Assembly (NCBI RefSeq): GCF_032854445.1
Contig: NC_088299.1
Span: forward strand, 13,013,608-13,077,607
DNA: 64,000 nt
Direction: 5' to 3'
Source of the DNA: Liolophura sinensis
Taxonomy: Eukaryota; Mollusca; Polyplacophora; Chitonida; Chitonidae
In this document: piece after piece, positions 12,836 through 26,590 of the stretch
Numbering within the stretch: the first letter of the stretch is position 1
Layout: each line of letters begins with the position of its first letter
Program-made: the position numbers and the translations under genes
Notes under the pieces: model-generated
What the model was told of the DNA's origin: nothing
Databases searched by the model: none
The model's input: only the letters and a program-made list of their open reading frames with translations

Positions 12836-13002
12836 ATCAAACCGTGGCTGGCTGGCGCTCTGCAGAAGTGCCGCATATGTATTAGCACGTTTAACTAGCG
12901 GGCTTTAATTACGAAATATAGGACAATATGTAGAACAATATGATGAACTAGGTCATTCAGTGCAACCTATGTATTCAGTACACGCACGATATACCTGGTA
13001 GA

Positions 13003-13240
13003 CGGCCTTCCGTGGCTCGGTTGGTTAGCATGCTGGCGCAGCGTAATAGCCCAGGGGCCTCTCGCCAATGCCCATATCTGCTTCCTCTCCGGCTGTATGT
13101 GGGAAGGCCTTGCAGCAGCCTCCGGGTAGTCGTGAGTTTCCTCCAGGCCCTGCCTGGTTTCCTTCCACTATAATGCTGGCCGCCGTCGTATAAGTGAAAT
13201 ATTCTTGAGTACGGCGTAAAACACCAATCAAATAAATACA
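13003..13240 (+). mobile_element. SINE family 1, near full length
   Basis: Head ggccttccgtggctcggttg with A box, body and tail all present, ending in caatcaaataaatac. It lies just upstream of the first exon of the GLYAT-like gene (minus strand), so it could be in that gene's 5' flank. Confidence 0.88.
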
Positions 13241-13245
13241 TATGC

Positions 13246-15664
13246 CTGGTCGCTGTGCATCAGACAGGCTTGTATGCACCTGTGGTTGACTGATATATTT
13301 ATATTAAAATTCTTTACAAACAAATACTTGAATAAGAGAAGCAATTTTTCGTATGGATAAATTCAAATTTGATCTTAACCCAGAGTTGAGTGAGGTTAAA
13401 TCGTTCACAGAACAGTTAGCTAGCATAGAGATTTAAACGGTTACGCTGACCCAGTTTAACCTACAAGTAATTCCACGTTGCATTTTTTTCTTCATGCGAA
13501 CTCTGATAGGATACCTTAAGAACTTTATTATGTCCAAAGTGGCAGGCATAGAGTTTCAGGATTCGGTCTGAAAACGGCCATGTCTATGTATAGTCTATGT
13601 ATATACGATATACGCATGTTCAGCTGCATGCAGATACAACTGAAGTACAACTTATAGAGGTCAAGAAATGAACGGTTTGCAAGAATGGTTGGAGGATATA
13701 AATATCGCCTATTCGTGTCTTTCGGACTAATCACATAACATAGCCTAATAATTGTAAAATGTTACGCCTAGTCGTATAATAGAGCCTAATCACGGTAAAA
13801 TGTTACGCCTAACCGTGTAACAGAACCTAATCATGGTAAAATATTACCTAATCATGGTAAATGTTACCCTTAATCGTGTCACAGAGCATAATCCTGTTAA
13901 AATTCTGTTTGGTTTATATACGTTTCATATGCCATATTGAACAAAAACAAAAGGGTAAACTCCTTAATATTATAGGTATCAAATACGTTTGAACATGATT
14001 GAACTACACGAGTCTCGAAAGGAAAAAAATTAATAAGACTAATGATATTTCTGAAAATAGAAATGCACTTTTAGCACTGATATTGGGTTGAGATCAGCTG
14101 AAGAATTATCAGTGGAAAAAAAATCATTTTAATTCGCTTATAGTCATCATTATGTTAATCAGATTTCACCTAATAAAATGCAGCACAAAATGACAATGCT
14201 GCACAACATGTCCTGGTGTGAGTCGAGGCAGCCATCTTGATAAGTTTATCCAATCAAACACGTTGCTATCAGGTTGAGCAGCCTAAGCTGTGACGTAGCC
14301 TACACAGAACTACTGCATAAGACAGCATTTTGTGATCGTTTACAACGTTTGAGTTGCATGTAGCCGAATGACCATTTCACACAGTGTTGTGGAGCAGGTC
14401 TGCATCACTTATGGGCCACCACAGACGTAAAATCAGTTGATTAACAAGCCGTGTAATATTCAGCGATGGTGTCACAAATTATGTCAGACAGTAACATACC
14501 GTTTCGGCCCAAAACCGCACTCGTCTCCCCTAATACATTTTTTTTTTGGTCGCTCATTCGTTTAGTCAGCCGTTTTTATATAGCAAATATCAGTCAGGGC
14601 AAAATTCATTACGGAAGCTGAAGGTTTATGGGAAGGGTGTCCCACCGTACAACGCTTAAAATTAATTTAAAATCTTATGATATAACTTTTTCTATGAATT
14701 TACTAGAACTGTAGAATTTAAATTTTGCTCATTCAAGGGATGTTCTTTTTTCTGCTTTCTTTCATACAATACAGTAAAATTATTGAAACGCCGTGTTCAA
14801 GCCGAGGTGCTTTCTGTGACGTCGGCGGTCCGCTTAGAAGTCACCGCAGTAGAAATGAACCATAAAATCCAGCAACAGTCGAATGCCTAGATCAGCTTCT
14901 GTGGTCCTTTGATTTATGTCCATTTGTTTCAAAATTGAGCATGAATCTAGTTGTACTAACCCTATTATACTAACCCCATATACTAACCCCAACCGTTCAT
15001 CCGCATCTTCAGCTAGGCTATTGAAACAGGGTCGCCGGAGTTCCTTATAAATGATAACGTAGCCCTGCTGTATCAACAGTTCAAGCAGTGGAAGAAATAT
15101 TCTTCGGGCATGTCCACTTTCCGAGAAAACTATATTTATCTCTTGGGCCTTCATCGCCAAAGTCCACTACTTTTATCTGCTGTCTTTCATTTCAGTGTGC
15201 TGACTCAGCAAGGTAACCCTCTCACGCTTCCTCCTGTCGGTGACATTTCCATGTCTTGGATGATCCACTCACAGTTTTCTGTCTCGGACGACTTCCTTCC
15301 AGTTCTGTCTCGGACGATCCCTTCCCAGTTTTCTGTCTCAGAGGACTTCCTCCCACTGTTCTGCCTCGGACGACTCGTCCCATTTCTTTGTCTCAGGCGA
15401 ACTCCCCCACATTTTTATTTTTTTCTTAAAACTTTTCGCTCTGTTGAAAAACATGCGAGGTGTTTAACAGAAAGCATCATGCATGCTAGTTTAAATTACA
15501 GCCGTGTTAATTATATGATTATGACGATTTAAAAGCTGTTGAAACGTTCACTGATATATATAGAAATGTGTGAAAAGAGTCTAAGATGTGAAGCGTAATC
15601 TAAGATGTTAAATGGTACTGTTTTATCAATTAAGGTCAGATGTTGATGGCAACTGTTCACAAGA
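13246..15664. other. Intergenic stretch without recognised gene
   Basis: Nothing coding was recognised. It contains a degenerate roughly 40-bp tandem repeat at about 13735-13895 (units with cctaatcatggtaaaatgtta) and a degenerate 39-bp repeat at about 15270-15405 (units with ctgtctcggacgacttcc). An open frame on the minus strand at 14834-15160 matches nothing I know and has no supporting splice context. Confidence 0.6.
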
Positions 15665-16025
15665 ATAAGACTGAGTGAGTGAGTGCTTGGGGTTTAACGT
15701 CGTACTTAACAATTTTTCAGTCATATGACAACGAAGGAATCCTTGGTGTGCATGTGATGTGCCCCCTTGTTGCAGGACGGATTTCCACCGCTCTTTTATC
15801 TAGTGCTGCTTCACTGAGACGACTTATCAAAGGTAAGTAAGCCGCCCCGCCAGAGCCATTATACTAATACGTGTCAACCAGTCGTTGCACTAACCCCTTC
15901 ATGCTGAACGCCGAGAGAGGAAGTTACAACTTCCTCTTTAGGTGTGACTCGACCCAGGACTGACCCTGGATCTACCACTCCCGAAGCGGACCCTGTACCA
16001 ACTGTGCCATTGGGGCCAGTTCACA
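15665..16025 (-). mobile_element. SINE family 2, well-preserved copy with tRNA-like head
   Basis: On the minus strand the element starts with ggccccaatggcacagttgg, which contains an A-box-like TGGCACAGTTGG, followed by a B-box-like GGGTCAGTCC. Pol III promoter boxes at the head indicate a tRNA-derived SINE. Other copies or fragments of the family are at 4405-4755, 46500-46720, 47830-48060 and 50330-50520. Confidence 0.75.
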
Positions 16026-16196
16026 TGAATAAGATAGTAAGCTATCGAATGGTGGTTTGACATCATTAAATCGGGATGCATCCAATCTTTTACACCCGTC
16101 AGGTGGCGCACGTGTGAATTTCGATCTTCCATCATTATAGCAGGACTACGAAACTATTTGTTCACGGCAAAACTATCCATTCCCAGCTCTTCATTA

Positions 16197-16338
16197 TGAC
16201 GTCACATTAATGACGAACGACGTTACGGTAAAATTTATGCATTGTAGTATGGGAACCTGTCTAACGCTCGGTAGCAGGACCTAGACGTCATTTTACTGAC
16301 GTCAAATGTTCTTTCCCCAGTTCATCATGATGACGTCA
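16197..16338. promoter_or_regulatory. Cluster of CRE-type palindromes TGACGTCA
   Basis: Perfect TGACGTCA occurs at 16197-16204, 16296-16303 and 16331-16338, and again at 16984-16991; a one-mismatch site (AGACGTCA) is at 16282. TGACGTCA is the consensus for CREB/ATF bZIP factors. The cluster lies about 0.2-1.0 kb upstream of the first coding exon at 17183. Regulation of that gene is an inference. Confidence 0.5.
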
Positions 16339-16656
16339 TATTAAAAACACTACTACGTTACAACAGAAACTGATACATTGTTACGGTGTTGACGTTACTC
16401 TACAATCCATTCTTGATGGAACAATGGTTTGATGTCATGCTTCACACGAGCGCCACCTCACGAGATTAAAAATATGCCACCTACCCATTGCAGACGGTGT
16501 GCTCCAGTCAGTTTGACGTAACAATGGACGGAGGTCCTGCTTGACACTAGCACCACCTCATGCGATTAAAACATATTTCGTCACTCTAATGTAGCACAAC
16601 GTTTCATATATGTATATCAGTTTCTACTGTACTGTTGTACCGTCTATGTTCACGTG

Positions 16657-16795
16657 CGGCCGTAAGTGGGAAGGTCTGTCAGCAACCTGCGGATGGTCGT
16701 GGGTTTCCCCCGGGCTCTGCCCGGTTTCCACCCACCATAATGCTGGCCGCCGTCGTATAAGTGAAATATTCTTGAGTACGGCGTAAAACACCAAT

Positions 16796-16828
<33 letters not shown>

Positions 16829-16836
16829 TTCACGTG
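16657..16836 (+). mobile_element. 5'-truncated SINE family 1 with poly(A) tail and 11-bp target duplication
   Basis: The element starts within the body (cggccgtaagtgggaaggtc), ends in caatca plus about 30 A, and is flanked by a perfect direct repeat ATGTTCACGTG (16646-16656 and 16826-16836). The intact poly(A) and duplication point to a recent L1-type retroposition. Confidence 0.9.
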
Positions 16837-17020
16837 TATATATGTCACTTGGACATTGGGCAATATGATGAGTTCGGAAAGTCAACAAAATTGCGTCAGT
16901 CATGCCGGGCGTTTGTCGGTTCCCCATTCTCATAACGTCACAACAGCACTTGGCAACAAGTGTTCTCGCGTGAACCCCTATGATGACGTCATAATCCATT
17001 CCCTAGTGTTGATAGCAGAT

Positions 17021-17172
17021 CCGGTGGCCACCGGAGTCGCATGAGCTAGGGCGCTATATCACACACCACCGACTCCGCTGATACCTGACTCGGTGGAGAC
17101 AGTGGAGCCACTGGTCTCCTCCGGTGGCCAATGGAACGTTAGTGGCCACTACCTCCTCCAGTGGCCACCGGG
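17021..17172. repeat. GGTGGCCA palindrome cluster
   Basis: 17021-17034 is a perfect 14-bp palindrome CCGGTGGCCACCGG. Related cores (GGTGGCCA, GTGGCCAC) recur three more times up to the start codon at 17183. The region is GC-rich compared with its surroundings and may be a 5' leader or promoter element. Confidence 0.55.
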
Positions 17173-17182
17173 GAGCGAATGG

Positions 17183-19141
17183 ATGAACTTTGCGAGGTGT
17201 TTAGTGTTTTTGACACTGTTATTCACTGCCAAGTGGGCAGGGGATATTGCCATTGCGCATATGAACAGCACGTGAGTATAAGTTGCTTGTTTTAGTCAAA
17301 GGATTACTGATATACTTCTTTGTCAGGCACTTGTACATTTACGTTAAAATTCTATATATACAAGTACTAGAAAAACAGAAGCCATTTTTCGTATAGATAA
17401 ATTCAATTTATAGAAACACTCTAGAGCAAAGTATTCTCATGTCTATAAGCACTCTGGCGTAAAACTATTTAAGCTGTTTAATCTATCCACATCTACAGCA
17501 TCTTCATATCTGTACCCATTCATAAAGTAAATAAAATTCGACTGGGTCAAACTTTTCTACCAATTCTATCCCAAATTTAACTTATTTTGTGTTCAAAACC
17601 CATTGTTGTTTCTGTTTCTATCTTCCAGATGCGTTCACGCCTGTGCGTACCGTCCTAATAGGCTGACGGCTCTTCTAGTCCACCTCCGGCTTAGGTCACC
17701 GCCTGAATGGCCAATGGGGGCACGGCCATGGTGGGCAGGCTTATGTGGCGTCCACAACAAACAAGGTATGTCACAACATATGTCATACCCTGTCACATAA
17801 AAAATGACATACATTAATGATAGAATATTGTAAGCCAACTGCAATAAATTATTATGTAAACAATTTCTTGATATACTTTAGAATTATAAATTTTGTTTAA
17901 ATTAAGTTATTTTAGGTGGTTTTAAATGTATACATGTTTTAGTTTCATTTTAGATGTTCTCTTTATAACATGGAAAACAACTTACCGTCTCGTGGTTTAA
18001 AATTAGACAAAAAGCTGATCTAGAGTTACTATGTCATATATGCTCTGTACATGCCGGTATATTTACATTATAACAGGCGGTCATTTTCGGTTTGGATGTT
18101 GACGCTGAATTTAATGTTCACAAATATCTATGAACATCTCCATGCTTCCATTCCGCCATAAATTATAACAGGCGGTCATTTTCGGTTTGGATGTTGACGC
18201 TGAATTTGATGTTCACAAATATCTATGAACAACTCCATGCTTCCATTCCGCCATAAATTATAACAGGCGGTCATTTTCGGTTTGGATGTTGACGCTGAAT
18301 TTGATGTTCACAAATATCTATGAACAACTCCATGCTTCCATTCCGCCATAAATTATAACAGGCGGTCATTTTCGGTTTGGATGATACAGAATTTCTCCTT
18401 TTGTAAGTGGCACTCGATTAATCGTGTGAATTCTTGGCTGTTCTCACTAGCATTTGTGCCAAGAACAAATGAGTTATTTTTTTTGTTCCTTAGACTATCT
18501 GGACTTTGCTGTCGTGTTGGTCCTCCTCGTTGTGTACATACATGTCATCTATGAATTAGCCAAAAAAAAACGTGAGTATCACACCAGTACATTTAGTTTA
18601 CCTTACTTTTCTTTACTATACTCAACTGCAAAATACAGGCTGCTAGAGCTGAAAACAACGCAGAGAAATTCAAAGGCAAGAAAGTTAAACCTTGCAATTC
18701 GCAAATTCGAATCCAAGTTTTGGTGGCTTGAGTGAGGCTTCAATTTTGCAAGGTTTGTCAGGTACACCTGGTGAAGGCGGTGGTTTACTCCAGGTATGGC
18801 ATTTTCTTCCTCTTATAACACTAACAATGCGGATTCGTTGGCTCGTATGTTAAAGCGCTGATTCAATGGAACCAATGAGGTCGCTTTGTCAGGATGTTTG
18901 GTAGATACCTGACAAAGGTCGCTAGTTGACTTCGATGTCCTCCATCCGTGACTGCCGTCGTTTAAGTAACAAATTCTTGACCACGGCGTTAAACACCAAT
19001 CAATTAAATAAATAAATAAACCTGATTAACGTCGTAAAAGTGAAAAATGTTGAGTTAAGCGCCTATCAAACAACTAAATAAATGTTTCCTGAATATGTTA
19101 CAGCCCCACGACGTATCATCAGGAGATCCCGATGGATATAG
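17183..19141 (+). CDS. Putative small type I membrane protein (113 aa), 4 exons
   Basis: Hand model: exons 17183-17271, 17629-17765, 18494-18571, 19104-19141. All junctions are GT-AG and all phases agree. The start MNFARCLVFLTLLFTA is a good signal peptide; it is followed by a short ectodomain with one NST glycosylation site and three cysteines (CVHAC ... GLC), a single membrane span (FAVVLVLLVVYIHVIYEL) and a basic tail ending PPRRIIRRSRWI. No family was recognised. Support is only the consistent splicing and the signal-peptide/membrane architecture. The 5' flank carries CRE sites and a GGTGGCCA cluster. Possible alternatives: an upstream exon, since the frame is open from 17045, or a longer tail from a different exon 4 acceptor. 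Confidence 0.5.
18068..18385. repeat. 95-bp tandem repeat, about 3.3 copies
   Basis: Units starting ttataacaggcggtcatttt recur at about 18068, 18163, 18258 and 18353 with one or two differences; the last is cut after about 30 bases. Each unit contains a hairpin-forming ttcacaaatatctatgaa. It is in intron 2 of the putative membrane-protein gene, ending about 110 bp before exon 3. Confidence 0.9.
18930..19022 (+). mobile_element. Diverged SINE family-1 tail
   Basis: Recognisable by gactgccgtcgtttaagtaa and cacggcgttaaacaccaatc followed by aaataaataaataaa. The upstream body is too diverged to place. Confidence 0.55.
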
Positions 19142-19317
19142 AGTCGGTCTGCTAAAAACATCAGGGTAAGTTTATATTCTACGCTTCGTTTTATATATTT
19201 GACAATTTTTTTTTCATTTGGTGTACAGTCGAATTTTATTTCAATGAGACGTGGATTCTGTTTTACCAGCTAAGGTAGAGAAAATACAACTGGTAAACTC
19301 ACAGATAAATGACATCT

Positions 19318-20070
19318 GTGACCATCCGGAGAGTAAGAGCTCATCTGTCACATATACTGAATCTGGAGAGTAAGAGCTCATATCTGACATATATTGAGCC
19401 TGGAGAATAAGAGCTCATTTGCTAATGTTAAAACGTTTAATAGAGTAAGAGCTTATGTACTACACATGTTGAATCTGGAGAGTAAAATCTCATCTGTTAC
19501 ACATGTTGAATCAGGAGAGTAAGAGCTCATTTGCTACACCTGTTGAAACTTTTAACTGAGTAAGAGTTTATGTCCTACACAGGTTGAATCTGGAGAGTAA
19601 GATCTCATCTGTTACATATATTGAATCAAGAGAGTAGAAACTCATTTTCTACACATGTTGAAATAGAGTAAGAGCTTATTTATTACACATGTTGAATCTG
19701 GAAAGTAACAGCTCATCTGTTACACATGTTGAATCTAGACAGTAACAGCTCATCTGTTACACATGCTGAATGTTAGGGGTTAGATTTCAATTGTTGCACA
19801 TAATGAATTTGAAAAGTAAGAGCTCAATCTTTCACGTGCTAAATGTGGAGAGTAAGAGCTAATTTGTTACACATGTTGAATTTGGAGGGTAAGAGCTCAT
19901 TTGTTACCCATTTTGAAACTGTAGAGAAACAGTTCATCTCTTACAAAAGCTGAATCTGCATAGTAATAGCTCAATTATTTCACATGTTGAATTTGGAGAG
20001 AAAGTGCTTATCTGTAACACATACTGAGTCTGGAGAGTAAGAGCTCAATTGTTACACATGTTAATCTGAA
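19318..20070. repeat. 37-bp minisatellite, about 20 degenerate units
   Basis: Core unit resembles gttgaatctggagagtaaga followed by gctcatctgttacacat. Most units contain the SacI-like AGAGCTC or a variant and many contain GGAGAGTAAG, which resembles a splice donor. It begins about 180 bp after the stop of the putative membrane-protein gene. Confidence 0.92.
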
Positions 20071-20546
20071 GGTGAAGTGGTAAACATTCTAAATGTGTAA
20101 ATGTCAAGTCATGAGAAATTAATAGCAAGAAAGCTGTCACGAGTTCACGTCAAAAGTGCAACAAAAAGAACACAGCCCCAACAGTACCAACAACAACTTC
20201 ATTTTTCTATGTATGAACCTGCTCGTCGTACGTAAAACGTTTGCCAGCTATAAATTCAGTTAACTAACAAGTACATGATGAAAAGACTGCAGCATAGAGA
20301 GTAAAATCAGAGCAGCATTCAGAGAGAAAACATTGTGACAAGAGGGAAATGTTCAATTACCCCAGTTAGTTTTTTTTTATCCAAATTATTCATGAAATGC
20401 CTAAATAATGACAAATTACACGCCCCCCAAGCACTGTGGCTTCAGCAGAATGAGATAAAAACATAGTTCATAGTTCCTTCAGATCCAGCACGTTTATTTC
20501 AGTCTGTCTGTTGCTGTAATTACTGTGGCGGCAAATGTACTGTGAT

Positions 20547-20833
20547 TCATTTATTAATTTGATTGGTGTTTAACGCTGTACTGTAGAATCTTTCACTTAT
20601 TTAATGGGTAAGGTTTAAGGATGGCGGTATAATAAAATTCCCTATGGCAAACCACTTTTGCCGAGTATCTGGTAAACGTAGCTACAGGGCCTGGCAGCAA
20701 CCTGCGGATGATCATGGGTTTCCCCCGGGCTCTGCTCGGTTTCCACCCACCATAATGCTGGCAGCCGTCGTATAAGTGAAATATTCTTGAGTACGGCGTA
20801 AAACACCAATCAAATAAATAAATAAATAAATTG
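20547..20833. mobile_element. SINE family-1 fragments facing each other
   Basis: 20547-20600 is a minus-oriented tail only; 20684-20833 is a plus-oriented body and tail (cctgcggatgatcatgggtt ... caataaataaataaa-type end). The head is missing in both. Confidence 0.75.
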
Positions 20834-21769
20834 AAGCTACAGAGCCTGTGGTAAAAAAACGCCGTACACATTCAGCCCAGAGTGAACATTCATAACACAG
20901 CTTTTTGCAACCTAAATATATATGTGCAGTTTTGATTGATAATAATGATCATATATACACTGATAGAACTGTTAATAAATAATTTATTTATTTCCTCATT
21001 GTTTAACGATTTCCACCAGAGCATTTTTCATTTAAACGATGACAAATACGATGTTTACAGCAAGAGTTGCCAGAGTTACGTTCAAATTTTAATGTGAAAC
21101 ATTTATTCAATTTTGGAAGGTTTGGTTGCTATAGGATGACAACAACCCAGCAACAACAACATCGGAGCTTAAGAATCGGGCCGATGGAGAAGTGAGTCTA
21201 AGCCATGGACATTGTGCTGGTCAGCCTCTTTCCCCACCAGACCTGCAGTTGTCAGTCAACCGTGACCGGAAATCCGGACTATACAGGCGTCTGGGGCGAA
21301 CTTCGGGAGGTGACAATGGCAGCAGCAGGCAACTTACATTAATATACTCTATGGGTCCTGGGGATACTTTTTACTTTCTTTTAAACTTTCCCAATTTCAG
21401 TTTTTGAAAGAAACCACACAGTACATCTTTGTTTCTGATAAAACGATGCCAGCCATGCGTGTATGTCGAAGTTCAATAGTTCAAGAAATCAATTCTCACT
21501 GGTAACTTGAGACAACGTTATTGTGAAACATGTGGACGACTTGTTCTCGATTGAGGCTATGAGCTTTTGCAGTGCGCCTTCATATCTGCAGCAATTTCCT
21601 TGACCACTGTATCTTCTTTTGAATTATTTGTAATTCCGACTATTATGAAATAAAAGACATCCATACGTTTTGCAAGGAAAGTTTGGTCATGGAATACAGT
21701 TTTTACCTTCCCTTAAAAACTTAAAATCTGTTGGTGCTGGCCGCATTGATTGATTTTATACATTCATTT

Positions 21770-22060
21770 ATTTGATATATTTATTTGACTGGTGCTTTTC
21801 GCTGTACTCAAGAATATTTCACTCATACGACGGCGGTGGCCAGCACTATGGTGGGAGGAAACCGGGCAGAGCACAGGGGAAACCCACGACCATCCGCAGG
21901 TTGCCGGGAAACCTTCCCACGTACGAGTTTATTCATTGAAAACATATTTACACGAAAATATTTTATGGCACAGTGGTGGCTCAGTTGGTTAGCGCGCTAA
22001 TGACCCAGGAGTCTCTCACCAATGCGGTCGCTGTGAGTTCAAATCCAGCTCATGCTTCGC
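21770..22060. mobile_element. SINE family-1 pair: minus body/tail and plus head
   Basis: 21770-21930 is tail and body in minus orientation (cggtggccagcactatggtg). 21970-22060 is a plus-oriented head (gtggctcagttggttagcgc ... gtgagttcaaatccagctca) that breaks off after the B box. Confidence 0.8.
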
Positions 22061-23066
22061 TTAGCAATTCCATGGCTAAAGAATACTTATGTGGTCATCC
22101 CTGCCCTGAGTCCACTAAGACAAGGCGCTTGATTGCACAGGACACGTCTTTGACCAATATTTTGCATCCACCTGTCGCTAACTCGCTACAAATTTACGTC
22201 TGGGGGTTTCTCCACTACTTGTTCGTGGCGAAGCTAGATAATTTTTCATAAGCATGAAAACTGTCGTTTAAGTAAAATGTTCTTGAGTACGTTTAAAAGT
22301 CTCATACAAATAAAAGGGACATCCAATAGTCCACAAGTGAGGTGGAGAGTTTGAATCCACGTGAGGCTCAAACCAGAAGCGCGTGAAGGTGCACAACAGT
22401 AACGGGCAAAGAATAAATAAAATGAATTCAGTATGTAACAGCAATATTATTGGTTTATTTTATGTACTGTCAAGTACTATTCCGAGATTCAGATATTTAA
22501 TAAAAATAAATAAATATTTTTTTATTTGATATATTAATATAATTTAAATAAATAAATTCGACAGGGCGTTCCCTCATTCCAGGCATGTTAATTCCGTCAA
22601 CTTCTTGATACACGTGCTTGTCTTTAACATTGGCTAGGATTTCGCAATTGTTGCACGGACAATGGCCAACTGGAACTTTTTACTTGGGCGTACACTTACA
22701 GTATCACAACCATGCCATCTTTCTGGTTTCCAATTTTCTCTTTGATTTTGTTTATACACGTATCATACAAATATCTAGAACGTTTCTTTAAAAAAAATTC
22801 CGAAAATTCTCCTTTCAAAGGAAGACCAGAAAGATAGTTAACACTGATAAGCCTATAAGCCTGATAATTCTATATACTAGGAATAACACTAGGGCAACGT
22901 AGGCGAGAAAGTTAGGCGAAATTTCATTGTTAGTTACCTTTGAAAGGAAGTCCAATGTGATATTACTTTTTAGCTCTGATTTGTCTTGTTAGTTATAGAA
23001 TTACAGTCCATTTGTCGATGTCCAGCGTCGATTTGCGATTGGTCCGTTCCGATTGGTCAGCTCAGT
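22061..23066. other. Intergenic stretch, 3' flank of beta-tubulin
   Basis: AT-rich, with aaataaata runs at 22495-22555 and no coding signal that I can support. I did not find a canonical AATAAA on the minus strand close to the tubulin stop codon. Confidence 0.5.
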
Positions 23067-25367
<2,301 letters not shown>

Positions 25368-25450
25368 GGTGTCGGGAGGTTGGGTTGAACAGGTTGGTTG
25401 AGGCTTGAAGGTAAGACTGAAATGCTTGATGATTAACTGTCGTATTCCTC

Positions 25451-25460
25451 TCTTTTTATA
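25451..25460 (-). promoter_or_regulatory. TATA box of the beta-tubulin gene
   Basis: The minus strand reads TATAAAAAGA about 85 nt upstream of the ATG at 25367, leaving room for a 50-60 nt leader without an intron. Confidence 0.65.
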
Positions 25461-26443
25461 CGATTTTAGAGTCAAACTTCACATAGTAACAGTCAAGATC
25501 CGCTTCGAAATATAGTCCTAAATATGCCATTACGAATTGATTAACTCCAAGTGCTTTTCTGCGGAGCGATATTTCCATGGAGAAGATTATGGTCAAATGC
25601 GGACGAGTTATGACCTGCTATAACCATGTACCTTAAATGTGACGTATGTATAGATGGGAACAATACATCGCTGCGCCGTAAAACCCCACTCAAATTAATA
25701 ATCTATAAGTTGGGAGATTACGCTAAGCTGTTTACCACACTCAGTGCGCTAAACGGCGCGAAACACCATTGTGACTCCCTGGACTTGAGTGTTTCTCACC
25801 GTGTTAATCTGTTTGTTTACTTTGTTAATAACAAAGTTTAGTTCGTCTATTGCAATCACGCTTTAATCTGTTGTGGATCGACGTGTCAAAGTATAGGAGT
25901 AGAAATCTCATGTGCGGGCCTGTATTTTCATGGGAACCCTCAATCAATGTCAAAAACAGCAAAGTTGATTACCTGTTTATACCACTTCTGCACGACTATG
26001 GCTCCAAAAACACATTGACCATGGCACGAAAGGATTTGATGCACAAATATTTCTGCTGACAGTGTCACACCAATCTTTCAAAATATCTACGCGTATTTTA
26101 CAAGTTCACTGTGAAATTTTTCAGAAATCTATTTTAATTTGCTACCACACCATTCTATGACCTCTTTTAATGTTATATGCCCTAATCACCGTTAAGAAAC
26201 GAAGGATCATATCAACATTAAAAATATATATTTTGAATTTTGTATACTGTGTAAATATGATATTATTTATGTAACCATGCACATAAAGTGTAGGTGCTCA
26301 GGGCAGAAAAATAAAGCCAACACGAGAGTTGTTATACACACACAAAAAAAAAAATTAAAAAACGTGGAAATTAACCGGTGAGTACTTATTATTACAGGTT
26401 GTTTGAAAACTGATTTACATCCATTCCACAATGATTCATAAGT

Positions 26444-26590
26444 GCAATATTCTTGAGTGCGGTGTAATTCCCCTATTAAATAGATCAATAAATCAGTAAA
26501 TTGATTTATTTATTTCACGGGTGTTTTACGCCGTACTCAAGAATATTTCACTTATACGACGGCGGCCAGAAATATAGTGGGAGAAAACAT
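26444..26590. mobile_element. Two SINE family-1 tails facing each other
   Basis: 26444-26485 is plus-oriented (gcaatattcttgagtgcggt) and 26500-26590 is minus-oriented (cgccgtactcaagaatattt). Only tail ends survive. Confidence 0.7.

Noticed and set aside
14834-15160. Minus-strand open frame of 108 codons
   Set aside because: A faint resemblance to receptor-domain sequences was not convincing. No splice context, signal or repeat of the motif supports it.
15110-15532. Plus-strand open frame of 140 codons
   Set aside because: It is created by a degenerate 39-bp tandem repeat (ctgtctcggacgacttcc) and has no coding character.
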